From assembly GCF_010725055.1 (NCBI RefSeq), contig NZ_BJKB01000003.1, forward strand, positions 248,001 through 312,000: 64,000 nt of DNA, in the 5' to 3' direction. A program made the translations under genes and the position numbers. A model generated the notes under the pieces. That model was not told where the DNA came from and did no database searches. It was given only the letters and a program-made list of their open reading frames with translations. The stretch comes from Gelidibacter japonicus (GTDB lineage: Bacteria; Bacteroidota; Bacteroidia; Flavobacteriales; Flavobacteriaceae). Below, in pieces: positions 8,786-17,864 of this stretch (positions are counted from its first letter, which is position 1; each line of letters opens with the position of its first letter).

Positions 8786-9532
8786 ATGAAGTTATTGGAA
8801 GGAAAAACAGCTATCATTACAGGAGCGAGCAGAGGTATCGGTAAGGGAATCGCTCAAGCTTTTGCCGCACATGGCGCAAATGTTGCATTTACATATAGTT
8901 CCTCTGCTGAATCAGCAAAGGTTTTAGAAGACGAGTTGAACACCTTGGGAATTAAAGCCAAAGGCTACCAAAGTAATGCGGCCGATTTTAATGAATCCCA
9001 AAAATTAGTGGACGATGTCTTAGCTGAATTTGGAACTATTGATGTTTTAGTCAATAATGCCGGTATTACCAAAGATAATCTCTTGATGCGTATGACTGAG
9101 GAGGATTTTGATAAAGTCATTGAAGTTAATCTTAAATCTGTTTTCAATATGACGAAGGCGGTTCAGCGCACCATGTTGAAGCAGCGCAAAGGCTCTATCA
9201 TTAATATGAGTTCTGTTGTTGGCGTTAAAGGAAATGCGGGTCAGACCAATTATGCGGCTTCTAAAGCTGGGATTATTGGATTTTCAAAATCGGTAGCTTT
9301 GGAGTTGGGATCTCGTAACATTAGAAGCAACGTCATTGCACCTGGATTTATAGAAACCGAAATGACTGCCAAATTAGATGAAAATACAGTGAAAGCGTGG
9401 AGAGATGCCATTCCGTTAAAACGTGGAGGAACACCGGAAGACATCGCTAATGCTTGTGTGTTTTTAGCAAGCGACTTAAGTAATTATATTACGGGGCAGA
9501 CAATTCATGTGGATGGTGGGATGTTGACTTAA
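8786..9532 (+). CDS. fabG: 3-oxoacyl-ACP reductase FabG
   Basis: A 248-residue short-chain dehydrogenase. The nucleotide site is TGASRGIG (residues 12-19), the NNAG motif is at 90-93, and the catalytic triad is a Ser in MSSVVG, Y156 and K160 in YAASK. Ending GQTIHVDGGML is typical of FabG. It reduces 3-oxoacyl-ACP with NADPH in fatty acid elongation. It stands alone after the sucD terminator, with a VWA membrane protein 110 bases downstream. A FabG paralog role is possible, but all FabG motifs are present. Confidence 0.93.
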   Translation: MKLLEGKTAIITGASRGIGKGIAQAFAAHGANVAFTYSSSAESAKVLEDELNTLGIKAKGYQSNAADFNESQKLVDDVLAEFGTIDVLVNNAGITKDNLLMRMTEEDFDKVIEVNLKSVFNMTKAVQRTMLKQRKGSIINMSSVVGVKGNAGQTNYAASKAGIIGFSKSVALELGSRNIRSNVIAPGFIETEMTAKLDENTVKAWRDAIPLKRGGTPEDIANACVFLASDLSNYITGQTIHVDGGMLT

Positions 9533-9642
9533 TAAGGAGTCTTCAGTTGGCAGTTTCCGAAAATCAATTGAAAGTCTTCTTGATATACATGACTGATCCC
9601 GATGATTATCTGGACGTGATAATAAAGAATCTTAATCACTAA

Positions 9643-11676
9643 ATGAATACAGAAACTATTCTATACATCATATTAGCTGGAATAATAGCGCTTTCATTAG
9701 CGCTTTTTCAGTATATATACAAGCATAGGAAACGTTCAAAAACCTATGTGTTATTGACGTTTTTAAGATTCGTATCGCTGTTTTCAGTGTTTCTATTAGT
9801 GATCAATCCTAAATTCAATAAAATCACCTTCTTTAATGAAAAGCCAAATTTATTGATAGCAGTCGATAATACAGAATCGGTGAAATATCTGGATCAGGAT
9901 CAAAAGACCAGAGATTTAGTAGAACTTTTACAGAAGGATGAAGGATTGAACGAACGGTTTGACCTAAAGCTTTTCAGCTTCGGAAAAGATGTCAATAACT
10001 TAGAAGCCTTAAGTTTTGACGAAAAGCAAACTAATCCTACAGTGGTTTTTGAACGCTTTTATCAGGTGTATGGGAACTCGATTGCACCATTAATTTTGAT
10101 TACTGATGGCAATCAGACCTATGGCAATGATTATGAATTTGCCGCTCAAAACTATAAGCAGGCTGTCTTTCCAATCATCTTAGGAGACACCACCCGTTAT
10201 ACTGATTTGAAGATAGAGCAGCTCAATGTTAATAAATATGCCTATTTAAAAAATAAATTTCCCATTGAAATTATTGCAGTTTATAATGGCGTAGAGGAAG
10301 TAAGTACCCAATTGACCATAAGCACTGGTAATACCGTTGTTTTCTCTGAAAATTTGACATTTAATAAAGAACAGTCCAGCAGACTTGTCAATCTAAGTTT
10401 GCCAGCCAATAGACCAGGAGTCCACAGTTACAAAGCGGAGTTAAAACCTCTTGCAAATGAAAAAAATACAGTTAATAATATTAAAAATTTTGCTGTAGAA
10501 GTTATTGATAGAAAAACCCATGTTGCGATAGTCTCCGATATTATACATCCTGATTTGGGAGCCTTGAAAAAATCAATTGAAAGTAATGAACAACGACAGG
10601 CCTCCATTTTAAAACCTACAGAATTTTTAAATCAAAAAGATGATTTTCAACAGGTTATACTATATCAACCAAACCAAAACTTTAAGTTGGTATATGATGA
10701 AATTCAGACTTTAAACATCAACACATTCACCATTCTTGGCCCCAAGACCAATTGGCTGGAGTTCAATAGGCTACAGTCTTTTATGCAGCAAACAGTGACC
10801 AATCAGTATGAGGATTTTCAGCCTTCGCTCAATTCCAATTTCAATGTGTTTATTGTGGACGATCTAAATTTTTCAGATTTCCCACCCTTGCAAACGGAGT
10901 TTGGTACCGCAACTTTCTCATTGCCGATCGAGATTATATTATATAAAACAGTCAATGGTATTCAATTGAACGAGCCGCTGTTATGGTCTTATGAAGTGAA
11001 TCAGAAAAGAGCAGTGGTATTGAATGGGGAAGGCATTTGGCGCTGGAGGGCGCAAAGTTATTTGGATAAAAAATCATTTCATGATTTTGATAATTTTATT
11101 GGAAAGATCATTCAATATCTCGATTCCAATCAAAAGCGTTCCAGATTAAATGTTTCTTATGAATCGTTTTACAACGGCAATGACAATGTCCTCCTGACGG
11201 CGCAATTCTTCAACAGGACTTATGAGTTTGACAAGACTGCAAGTCTTGAGATTACAGTAAAAAACAAGGAAAGCGAACAGTCCCAAAAGCTGCCGTTCAT
11301 TCTGAAACAATCGAATTATCAAGTGGATTTAAGCGGATTGGAGGCTGGCGATTATGTGTTTACCGTAAAAGCACAGGAAGAAAATATATCTCAATCTGGC
11401 GAATTTAAGATTTTGGATTATAGTGTGGAACAGCAATTTTTGAACGCTAATGTATTGAAACTTCAAAATTTGGCTACACTAAGCCAAGGCACATCCTATT
11501 TTATTAACGACACTGATGCTCTTGTTGATCAGTTAATAAAGGATGAAAGGTTTCCAACCATCCAAAAAAGCACTAAAAAAGTTGTACCTTTGATCGATTG
11601 GAAATTTCTACTGGCCTTCATCGCGTTAAGCCTTAGCGCTGAGTGGTTTATTAGAAAGTACAACGGATTAATTTAA
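9643..11676 (+). CDS. Membrane-anchored VWA-domain protein
   Basis: A 677-residue protein with two N-terminal membrane helices (about 6-26 and 34-55), a von Willebrand factor A-like domain starting at NLLIAVDNTESV (D75, T77, S79: a DxTxS variant of the metal site) with a second acidic site in LILITDGNQTYG, a long beta-rich middle, and a C-terminal membrane helix around 653-671. The layout resembles Bacteroidota BatA-like and glutamine-amidotransferase-like inner membrane proteins whose bulk lies in the periplasm. Function unknown. The prohibitin-like gene starts 19 bases after its stop, so they are probably cotranscribed. Confidence 0.75.
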   Translation: MNTETILYIILAGIIALSLALFQYIYKHRKRSKTYVLLTFLRFVSLFSVFLLVINPKFNKITFFNEKPNLLIAVDNTESVKYLDQDQKTRDLVELLQKDEGLNERFDLKLFSFGKDVNNLEALSFDEKQTNPTVVFERFYQVYGNSIAPLILITDGNQTYGNDYEFAAQNYKQAVFPIILGDTTRYTDLKIEQLNVNKYAYLKNKFPIEIIAVYNGVEEVSTQLTISTGNTVVFSENLTFNKEQSSRLVNLSLPANRPGVHSYKAELKPLANEKNTVNNIKNFAVEVIDRKTHVAIVSDIIHPDLGALKKSIESNEQRQASILKPTEFLNQKDDFQQVILYQPNQNFKLVYDEIQTLNINTFTILGPKTNWLEFNRLQSFMQQTVTNQYEDFQPSLNSNFNVFIVDDLNFSDFPPLQTEFGTATFSLPIEIILYKTVNGIQLNEPLLWSYEVNQKRAVVLNGEGIWRWRAQSYLDKKSFHDFDNFIGKIIQYLDSNQKRSRLNVSYESFYNGNDNVLLTAQFFNRTYEFDKTASLEITVKNKESEQSQKLPFILKQSNYQVDLSGLEAGDYVFTVKAQEENISQSGEFKILDYSVEQQFLNANVLKLQNLATLSQGTSYFINDTDALVDQLIKDERFPTIQKSTKKVVPLIDWKFLLAFIALSLSAEWFIRKYNGLI

Positions 11677-11695
11677 CAAAAACTAATTATTATTT

Positions 11696-12511
11696 ATGGA
11701 AAGATTACCTAAAGTTGCAATACCTGCAATTATTGCAGCAATTGTTTTAATTATTATACTCGCCAAATCAGCAGTGACAGTTGAGTCCGGACAAGCAGGC
11801 GTTCTATATAAAACCTTTGGAGGAGGTGTGGTTACGGATGAACCAGCACTCGGTGAAGGCTTTCACTTGATAGCACCTTGGAACAGGGTATTTATCTATG
11901 AAGTGAGACAGCAAGAAATTTTAGATAAAATGAGTGTATTATCGTCAAATGGATTGGACATTAAATTAGAAGCTTCAGTATGGTTCCAACCAGCTTACGA
12001 GAATCTTGGCAAATTGCACCAAGAAAAAGGTGAGCAGTACAAAGAACGTATCTTGCTCCCAGCCATTCGTTCCGCTGCCAGAAGTGTTGTAGGTCGGTAT
12101 ACTCCAGAGCAATTATACTCTAGTAAACGCGATGCTATCCAGCAGGAGATTTTTGAAGAGACCCAGAAGTTTGTGAAAGATCAATACATTCAGTTGAATG
12201 AGGTTTTGGTTCGTGATGTCACTTTACCGGCAACTATTAAAGATGCGATAGAGCGAAAATTGAGACAGGAACAAGAATCCTTGGAGTATGAGTTTAGATT
12301 GGTAACCGCCTCCAAAGAAGCCGAAAAGGTTATTATTGAAGCCCAAGGTAAAGCAGATGCCAACCGAATCTTGAGTGCCTCCTTGACAGATAAAATTCTT
12401 CAGGATAAAGGTATTGAAGCTACGGTTAAACTTTCTGAATCCAGTAACAGTAAGGTTATTGTCATTGGATCGGGAGATTCTGGATTGCCTATTATTTTAG
12501 GAAACCAGTAA
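11696..12511 (+). CDS. Prohibitin/SPFH-domain membrane protein
   Basis: A 271-residue protein with one N-terminal membrane helix (about 8-25, IPAIIAAIVLIIILAKS) followed by an SPFH/Band 7 domain (VESGQAGVLYKTFGG...GEGFHLIAPWNRVFIYEVR) and a coiled-coil segment (RQEQESLEYEFRLVTASKEAEKVIIEAQ). Family members form large ring scaffolds on membranes and often modulate proteases. A weak TTGA...TCAA hairpin and T-run follow the stop, before the his leader. Confidence 0.9.
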   Translation: MERLPKVAIPAIIAAIVLIIILAKSAVTVESGQAGVLYKTFGGGVVTDEPALGEGFHLIAPWNRVFIYEVRQQEILDKMSVLSSNGLDIKLEASVWFQPAYENLGKLHQEKGEQYKERILLPAIRSAARSVVGRYTPEQLYSSKRDAIQQEIFEETQKFVKDQYIQLNEVLVRDVTLPATIKDAIERKLRQEQESLEYEFRLVTASKEAEKVIIEAQGKADANRILSASLTDKILQDKGIEATVKLSESSNSKVIVIGSGDSGLPIILGNQ

Positions 12512-12607
12512 TAATTTATACCTGTTGAAAATTTTATCAATATTTTTTTACGAAATATTAGGATGGTAAGTTATAATTTCAAATATTTGTAGAATACAAC
12601 AAAGAAC

Positions 12608-12664
12608 ATGAATTTTATTCAATCACATCATCACCATCATCATATTTGCACTCAAGCGAACTGA
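12608..12664 (+). CDS. hisL: Histidine leader peptide (18 aa, six His codons in a row)
   Basis: A short open frame encoding MNFIQSHHHHHHICTQAN. Six consecutive His codons (12626-12643: CAT CAT CAC CAT CAT CAT) lie mid-peptide, 154 bases upstream of hisG. This is the hallmark of a histidine-sensing transcription attenuator: low charged tRNA-His stalls the ribosome within the His run. No Shine-Dalgarno is seen, as usual for this phylum. The peptide probably has no other job. The symbol is by analogy with enteric hisL; the sequence is not homologous in any way I can show. Confidence 0.9.
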   Translation: MNFIQSHHHHHHICTQAN

Positions 12665-12724
12665 AGATGTATTGAATAAAATCAACATATTTAAAACCGT
12701 TTGAGTGAATCAAGCGGTTTTTTT
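12612..12724 (+). promoter_or_regulatory. his operon transcription attenuator (pause stem, antiterminator, terminator)
   Basis: Three RNA helices can be read. Stem A pairs 12612-12629 with 12666-12682 (17 pairs with one bulged C), enclosing the His codons. The antiterminator pairs CACTCAAGCG (12649-12658) with CGTTTGAGTG (12698-12707), ten pairs with one G-U. The terminator pairs 12693-12704 with 12710-12721. Antiterminator and terminator share 12698-12704 and exclude each other. A ribosome stalled on His codons opens stem A and leaves 12649-12658 free; one that reaches the stop at 12662 covers it and lets the terminator form. A weak candidate promoter (AAATATTTG, about 12581) lies upstream. 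Confidence 0.85.
12693..12724 (+). terminator. Attenuator terminator of the his operon
   Basis: A twelve-pair stem, AAAACCGTTTGA with TCAAGCGGTTTT (one T-G wobble), five-base loop GTGAA, followed by seven T residues (12718-12724). It lies between leader peptide and hisG, so read-through is needed for operon expression. Confidence 0.9.
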
Positions 12725-12817
12725 ATTCCTTCCAATTTAGGAATCTATCTCCCAAAAGATTTGCTCAAACATTAGTTAAGTTTAATTAAAAAGATACCCA
12801 CTTTCGTGGGGACTAAG

Positions 12818-13675
12818 ATGAGTAAATTAAGAATAGCAGTTCAAAAAGCGGGTCGTTTACATGACGATTCCATGAAAATCCTTAACGATGTAGGGATTTC
12901 AATAGACAACGGTAAAGATCAACTCAAAGCCTCTGCCAAAAATTTCCCTTTAGAAGTGTTTTATCTCCGTAATGGGGATATTCCTCAGTATCTTCGAGAT
13001 GGTGTTGTGGATGCGGCCATCATAGGAGAAAACATTTTGATTGAAAAGGGTACCGACATCCCTGTCATTGAAAAACTGGGATTTTCAACCTGCAAGGTGT
13101 CTATTGCCGTACCAAAATCCTTTAAATATAAAGGAATCAATGATCTGGATGGGAAGCGCATTGCCACCTCTTATCCCAACACCGTCCAAAAATTTCTGAA
13201 GATAAACAATATTAATGCGCAACTGCACATCATCAATGGTTCCGTGGAAATCGCACCCAATATAGGACTTGCAGATGCCATTGTAGACATCGTTTCAAGC
13301 GGGAGCACCTTATTTAAAAACAACCTGAAGGAAGTTGAAGTGTTGTTAAAATCTGAAGCGGTATTGGTGGCCTCTCCAATGATTTCGTCTGAAAATGAGG
13401 ACGTTTTAAAACGTTTGCAATTTCGGATTAAATCCGTTCTAAAAGGCCGACAGTCTAAATATGTGCTTTTAAATGCACCGAATGACAAACTTGAAAAAAT
13501 CATCCGGGTTCTTCCCGGAATGCGAAGTCCCACCGTTTTGCCATTGGCACAAGAGGGCTGGAGCTCCATACATTCCGTAATCAATAAAAATGATTTTTGG
13601 GAAGTCATTGACGAACTGAAGGCCAACGGCGCCGAAGGAATTTTAGTCTGTCCGATTGAAAACATGGTGATTTAG
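12818..13675 (+). CDS. hisG: ATP phosphoribosyltransferase HisG (long form)
   Basis: A 285-residue enzyme of the first histidine step, joining ATP and PRPP. The N-terminal periplasmic-binding-like catalytic domains start with SKLRIAVQKAGRLHDDSMKIL; the PRPP-binding segment is IVDIVSSGSTLF; the last ~70 residues form the ACT-like regulatory domain of the long, feedback-inhibited form that needs no HisZ. ATG 12818 is chosen over GTG 12806, which lies in a CCCAC-TTTC-GTGGG hairpin. First gene after the attenuator. Confidence 0.96.
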   Translation: MSKLRIAVQKAGRLHDDSMKILNDVGISIDNGKDQLKASAKNFPLEVFYLRNGDIPQYLRDGVVDAAIIGENILIEKGTDIPVIEKLGFSTCKVSIAVPKSFKYKGINDLDGKRIATSYPNTVQKFLKINNINAQLHIINGSVEIAPNIGLADAIVDIVSSGSTLFKNNLKEVEVLLKSEAVLVASPMISSENEDVLKRLQFRIKSVLKGRQSKYVLLNAPNDKLEKIIRVLPGMRSPTVLPLAQEGWSSIHSVINKNDFWEVIDELKANGAEGILVCPIENMVI

Positions 13676-13720
13676 TTAGGTCATTTTCGAACAAAGCACA
13701 AAATATCTAATATTAAAAAA

Positions 13721-15007
13721 ATGCAAATCATAAAAAATCCGAATAGAGCATCTTGGTCAGAACTCGTTAAAAGGCCAACCCAATCTGTTGACAGCATTGA
13801 GGCCACCGTGGTCCAGATCTTTAAAGATGTCAAAAGAAACGGCAATTTGGCCATTCAAAAATATACGGCACTCTTTGATGGCATAGATGCCGAGGTGTCA
13901 GAAGTTTCAGAAGCTGAAATAAGTGCTGCCTCCCAGCAGGTTCCTAAGGAATTAAAAGAGGCCATTAAAAACGCAAAACAGAACATTGAAACATTTCATA
14001 AGGCTCAAGAAATTGATAAGATTGAAGTTCAGACCATGCCAGGGGTCCAATGTTGGCAAGAAAAACGACCTATTGAAAAAATAGGACTGTATATTCCTGG
14101 TGGAACAGCGCCTTTATTCTCGACGGTGCTGATGCTTGCTGCTCCAGCACAAATAGCAGGATGTAAAGAGATGATTCTCTGCACGCCACCAAACAGACAA
14201 GGTGTGATTGCCAATGAAATTTTATATGCAGCACAATTATGCGGTGTGACCAAAATTTATAAGGTTGGTGGCATTCAGGCTATCGCAGCCATGACCTTCG
14301 GTACGGAAACTATTTCGCAAGTTTATAAAATTTTCGGACCAGGAAATCAATTTGTCACCGTGGCTAAGCAATTGGCAACCAAATACGGTGTGGCCATTGA
14401 TATGCCAGCTGGTCCGAGCGAACTGCTGGTTTATGCCGATGACAGTGCAAATGCTGCTTATGTCGCCTCCGATCTTTTGAGTCAAGCCGAGCATGGTACT
14501 GATAGCCAAGTCGTGTTGGTATCCAACTCAGATTCATTTATTGCAAAAGTGAAGGCTGAAATTGTAGAACAAATTGCAGTTTTGCCAAGAAAAACCATCG
14601 CTGAAAAAGCCATTGAAAATTCGAAATTGATTTTTATTGCAGATGATCAAGCGGCGCTCGACTTTATAAATTCATACGGCCCGGAACACTTTATTGTATG
14701 CGCTAAAAATGAATCATTTTTTGTCCAGGGAATTACCAATGCGGGATCAGTATTCATCGGCGATTATACGCCCGAAAGCGCGGGAGATTATGCTTCTGGC
14801 ACCAATCACACATTGCCCACCAACGGATTTAGCAAGGCCTATTCGGGAGTGAATTTGGATAGCTTTCTAAAAAGTATAACTTTCCAGAAAATCACAAAAC
14901 AAGGTTTATTAAATATTGGGGAAACCATTGAACTGATGGCCGCAGCCGAAGGTTTGCAGGCCCATAAGAACGCAGTATCCATCCGATTAAAAGATATCAA
15001 GTCATGA
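13721..15007 (+). CDS. hisD: Histidinol dehydrogenase HisD
   Basis: A 428-residue zinc enzyme for the last two steps, histidinol to histidine with two NAD reductions. Family motifs include IGLYIPGGTAPLFSTVLML, IFGPGNQFVTVAKQ, DMPAGPSELLV with nearby QAEHG (zinc region), and GDYASGTNHTLPT. Length is standard. The stop overlaps the hisC start by four bases (ATGA), indicating translational coupling. Confidence 0.97.
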   Translation: MQIIKNPNRASWSELVKRPTQSVDSIEATVVQIFKDVKRNGNLAIQKYTALFDGIDAEVSEVSEAEISAASQQVPKELKEAIKNAKQNIETFHKAQEIDKIEVQTMPGVQCWQEKRPIEKIGLYIPGGTAPLFSTVLMLAAPAQIAGCKEMILCTPPNRQGVIANEILYAAQLCGVTKIYKVGGIQAIAAMTFGTETISQVYKIFGPGNQFVTVAKQLATKYGVAIDMPAGPSELLVYADDSANAAYVASDLLSQAEHGTDSQVVLVSNSDSFIAKVKAEIVEQIAVLPRKTIAEKAIENSKLIFIADDQAALDFINSYGPEHFIVCAKNESFFVQGITNAGSVFIGDYTPESAGDYASGTNHTLPTNGFSKAYSGVNLDSFLKSITFQKITKQGLLNIGETIELMAAAEGLQAHKNAVSIRLKDIKS

Positions 15008-16041
15008 CAATTCAAAATCTTATAAGGCCCTCCATAAAGGCTTTGAAGCCTTACTCTTCAGCACGTGATGAGTTTAAGGGCAATACCGACAATTTAACTT
15101 TTCTTGATGCAAATGAAAACCCTTATGCCAATGGGGTCAATCGTTATCCTGACCCGCAGCAGGGCAAACTTAAAGCTTTGATTTCCCATATAAAAAAAGT
15201 GCCAACTGAAAGCATTCTCTTGGGGAATGGCAGTGATGAAGTGTTGGACTTGCTCATTAGAATGTTCTGTGAGCCTAATAAAGACAATATCCTTATTCTT
15301 CCACCAACCTATGGCATGTATGAGGTGTTAGCCAATGTCAATGCGGTTGAAACGATTAAAATCAATCTCTCTGAGGAAACATTCCAGCCAAAAATAGATG
15401 CTATTTTATCAGAAGCGAACGCGAACAGCAAAATTCTATTCTTATGTTCGCCCAACAATCCATCAGGGAATAGCTTTGAAACGTCGTCGGTAGAGTTCTT
15501 ATTGAAAAACTTCAAGGGCATTGTGGTTATGGATGAAGCTTATATTGATTTTTCAAAAGGAGAAAGCTGGCTTTCGAGATTGAAGGAATTCCCTAATCTT
15601 GTGGTGACCCAAACCTTATCCAAAGCATTTGGAATGGCAGGGATTCGTTTGGGAATGTGTTTCGCATCCGAAGAAATCATAGCGACATTAAACAAAATAA
15701 AACCCCCTTACAATATTAATGAACTTACCCAAGCCAAGGCCATGGAAGGACTTAGTGAAATGACATTAATAAAATCACAAATAGCCTGTCTTATAGAGCA
15801 AAGAGATGTTTTAGTTAAAGCATTGAAAGAGGTCGATTTTATAGAGAAAGTATATCCATCTGAAGCAAACTTTGTGATGGTCAGAGTGGATGATGCCAAC
15901 AAACGCTACCAACAATTAATTGAAAATGGCATTGTCATTCGCAATAGAACAACACAGCCATTATGCGAAAATTGTTTGCGACTTACGGTTGGGACAGAGG
16001 AGGAAAATAAAAAACTTATTGAAAAATTGAAAAATTTATAA
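15004..16041 (+). CDS. hisC: Histidinol-phosphate aminotransferase HisC
   Basis: A 345-residue class I/II PLP aminotransferase converting imidazole-acetol phosphate to histidinol phosphate. Seen are LDANENPYANG at the N-terminus, SPNNPSG, DEAYIDF, and the PLP Lys K207 in TLSKAFGMAGIRLG. It overlaps hisD by four bases and is followed 12 bases later by hisB. Confidence 0.96.
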   Translation: MTIQNLIRPSIKALKPYSSARDEFKGNTDNLTFLDANENPYANGVNRYPDPQQGKLKALISHIKKVPTESILLGNGSDEVLDLLIRMFCEPNKDNILILPPTYGMYEVLANVNAVETIKINLSEETFQPKIDAILSEANANSKILFLCSPNNPSGNSFETSSVEFLLKNFKGIVVMDEAYIDFSKGESWLSRLKEFPNLVVTQTLSKAFGMAGIRLGMCFASEEIIATLNKIKPPYNINELTQAKAMEGLSEMTLIKSQIACLIEQRDVLVKALKEVDFIEKVYPSEANFVMVRVDDANKRYQQLIENGIVIRNRTTQPLCENCLRLTVGTEEENKKLIEKLKNL

Positions 16042-16053
16042 AGATTGAATTTA

Positions 16054-17178
16054 ATGAAAAAAGTATTATTTATTGATCGTGACGGCACCATCATTATTGA
16101 ACCAAAAGATTATCAAATAGACAGTTTCGAAAAACTTTTGTTTTATCCTAAAGTGTTTCAATATCTCGGCAAAATTGCAAAAGAATTGGACTATGAAATC
16201 GTAATGGTGACCAACCAAGACGGACTGGGAACAGATTCTTTTCCAGAAGATACGTTTTGGCCGGTTCATAATTTTATGTTAGAAACATTTAAATCGGAGG
16301 GCATTGAATTTAAGGAACAGTTCATCGATCGGACTTTTGAGGAAGATAATGCAGATACGCGTAAACCAAGAACAGGAATGTTGACGCAATATTTCTCTGA
16401 TGCCTACGATTTGGAAAAATCGTTCGTCATTGGGGACCGTTTGACAGATGTTGAACTGGCCAAAAATTTAGGTTCAAAGGCCATTTTTATAAATAACCCC
16501 GCCACTGACTTCATTGATGCAGAACAGGAAGTACTTAAAGATTATATTGCTTTGGAGACCAAAGATTGGGAGGAAGTTTATAGGTTCTTAAAAACAGAAG
16601 ATCGAACCGCGACTTTGGAACGAAACACCAATGAAACTAAAATTGCCATCAACTTAAACCTCGATGGTACCGGCATAAGCAATATTGATACAGGAATTGC
16701 CTTCTTTGATCACATGTTGGATCAAATAGCCCGTCATGGACAATTGGATTTGGATATCAAAGTCATTGGTGATTTGGAGGTGGACGAACACCACACTATT
16801 GAAGACACAGGAATTGCTTTAGGCGAAGTGTTTGCCAAAGCTTTGGGCAATAAATTGGGAGTTGAGCGCTACGGATTTTGCTTGCCAATGGACGATTGTT
16901 TGGCACAGGTCGCCATCGATTTTGGAGGGCGGAATTGGTTGGTATGGGATGCAGAATTTAAGCGAGAGATGATCGGAAAAATGCCAACGGAAATGTTCTT
17001 TCACTTTTTTAAATCGTTCACAGATGGTGCCAGATGCAATTTGAATATCAAAGCAGAAGGCGACAATGAACACCATAAAATTGAGGCTATTTTCAAAGCT
17101 TTTGCCAAATCTATAAAAATGGCCATCAAACGGGATCTGGAAAAAATGATTTTGCCATCAACGAAAGGAGTATTGTAG
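16054..17178 (+). CDS. hisB: Bifunctional histidinol-phosphatase / imidazoleglycerol-phosphate dehydratase HisB
   Basis: A 374-residue fusion. The N-terminal HAD phosphatase has the nucleophile motif FIDRDGT (D8, D10) and [10 protein letters not shown]. The dehydratase domain begins near residue 185 ([14 protein letters not shown]) and carries metal-binding motifs [25 protein letters not shown] and [11 protein letters not shown]. The phosphatase segment before RKPRTG has no cysteines ([13 protein letters not shown]), unlike the zinc-binding Cys/His loop of enteric HisB. ATG 16054 is preferred to the TTG at 16045. Confidence 0.95.
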   Translation: MKKVLFIDRDGTIIIEPKDYQIDSFEKLLFYPKVFQYLGKIAKELDYEIVMVTNQDGLGTDSFPEDTFWPVHNFMLETFKSEGIEFKEQFIDRTFEEDNADTRKPRTGMLTQYFSDAYDLEKSFVIGDRLTDVELAKNLGSKAIFINNPATDFIDAEQEVLKDYIALETKDWEEVYRFLKTEDRTATLERNTNETKIAINLNLDGTGISNIDTGIAFFDHMLDQIARHGQLDLDIKVIGDLEVDEHHTIEDTGIALGEVFAKALGNKLGVERYGFCLPMDDCLAQVAIDFGGRNWLVWDAEFKREMIGKMPTEMFFHFFKSFTDGARCNLNIKAEGDNEHHKIEAIFKAFAKSIKMAIKRDLEKMILPSTKGVL

Positions 17179-17247
17179 AAATTTCAAATTCCAAATTCCA
17201 TTTTTGACATTTTGGAATTTGCTGTTTGAATTCATAAATCACTTAGA

Positions 17248-17829
17248 ATGAATATTGTAATAATAGACTATGGAGCCGGCAACACCAAAAGTGTTCAGTT
17301 TGCATGCAATCGTTTGGGGTTTGATCCTATTTTGACCAATAGCGCAGAACTTATAAAAGCCGCTGATAAGGTCATATTCCCTGGCGTTGGGCATGCAAGT
17401 AATGCTATGAAAATACTTCAAGAGTCGGGATTGGATGTGTTAATTCCAACACTCAAACAGCCGTTATTGGGCATTTGTTTAGGAATGCAGTTATTGTGTC
17501 ATACCACAGAGGAAGGTACAACCAATGGCTTAGGTGTTTTTGATGTAGATGTGAAACGGTTTTCCGATGCAGTAAAAGTTCCTCAAATGGGATGGAATAC
17601 CATTTCAAATTTGAAAACAAATTTATTTACCGGCCTAAAAAACGATGCCTATATGTATCTTGTGCACAGTTATTATGCAGAATTGTGTGAAGATACCATA
17701 GCTCAAACAAATTATGGCGTAACTTATAGTTCTGCATTAAAAAAAGACAATTTTTACGGCGTTCAATTTCATCCTGAAAAAAGCAGTTGGGAAGGTGAGA
17801 CGGTGTTGAGTAATTTTCTCAATTTCTGA
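17248..17829 (+). CDS. hisH: Imidazole glycerol phosphate synthase glutaminase HisH
   Basis: A 193-residue class I glutamine amidotransferase that feeds ammonia to HisF. The nucleophile is C77 in LGICLGMQLL; the His/Glu pair is in GVQFHPEKSSWEG. MNIVIIDYGAGNTKS is the usual N-terminus. The partner HisF is two genes downstream. A tandem 7-base repeat separates it from hisA. Confidence 0.97.
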   Translation: MNIVIIDYGAGNTKSVQFACNRLGFDPILTNSAELIKAADKVIFPGVGHASNAMKILQESGLDVLIPTLKQPLLGICLGMQLLCHTTEEGTTNGLGVFDVDVKRFSDAVKVPQMGWNTISNLKTNLFTGLKNDAYMYLVHSYYAELCEDTIAQTNYGVTYSSALKKDNFYGVQFHPEKSSWEGETVLSNFLNF

Positions 17830-17833
17830 AATT

Positions 17834-17861
17834 GTAAATCGTAAATCATAAATCGTAAATC
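17834..17861 (+). repeat. Four tandem 7-bp units (GTAAATC) between hisH and hisA
   Basis: Units GTAAATC, GTAAATC, ATAAATC, GTAAATC run head to tail, ending three bases before the hisA ATG at 17865. They occupy most of the 35-base gap inside the operon. No protein is encoded; they may be slippage products of the AT-rich intergenic phrases found elsewhere in the window. Confidence 0.85.
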
Positions 17862-17864
17862 AAG

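Noticed and set aside
12626-12643. Six His codons as a vector His-tag or contamination
   Set aside because: The run sits in a short frame with matching attenuator hairpins directly upstream of hisG; CAT/CAC usage and AT-rich context are native.
13171-13665. 164-residue minus-strand frame opposite hisG
   Set aside because: Antisense shadow; hisG on the plus strand carries all family motifs.
17834-17861. CRISPR-like array
   Set aside because: Units are 7 bases with no spacers; simple tandem repeat.
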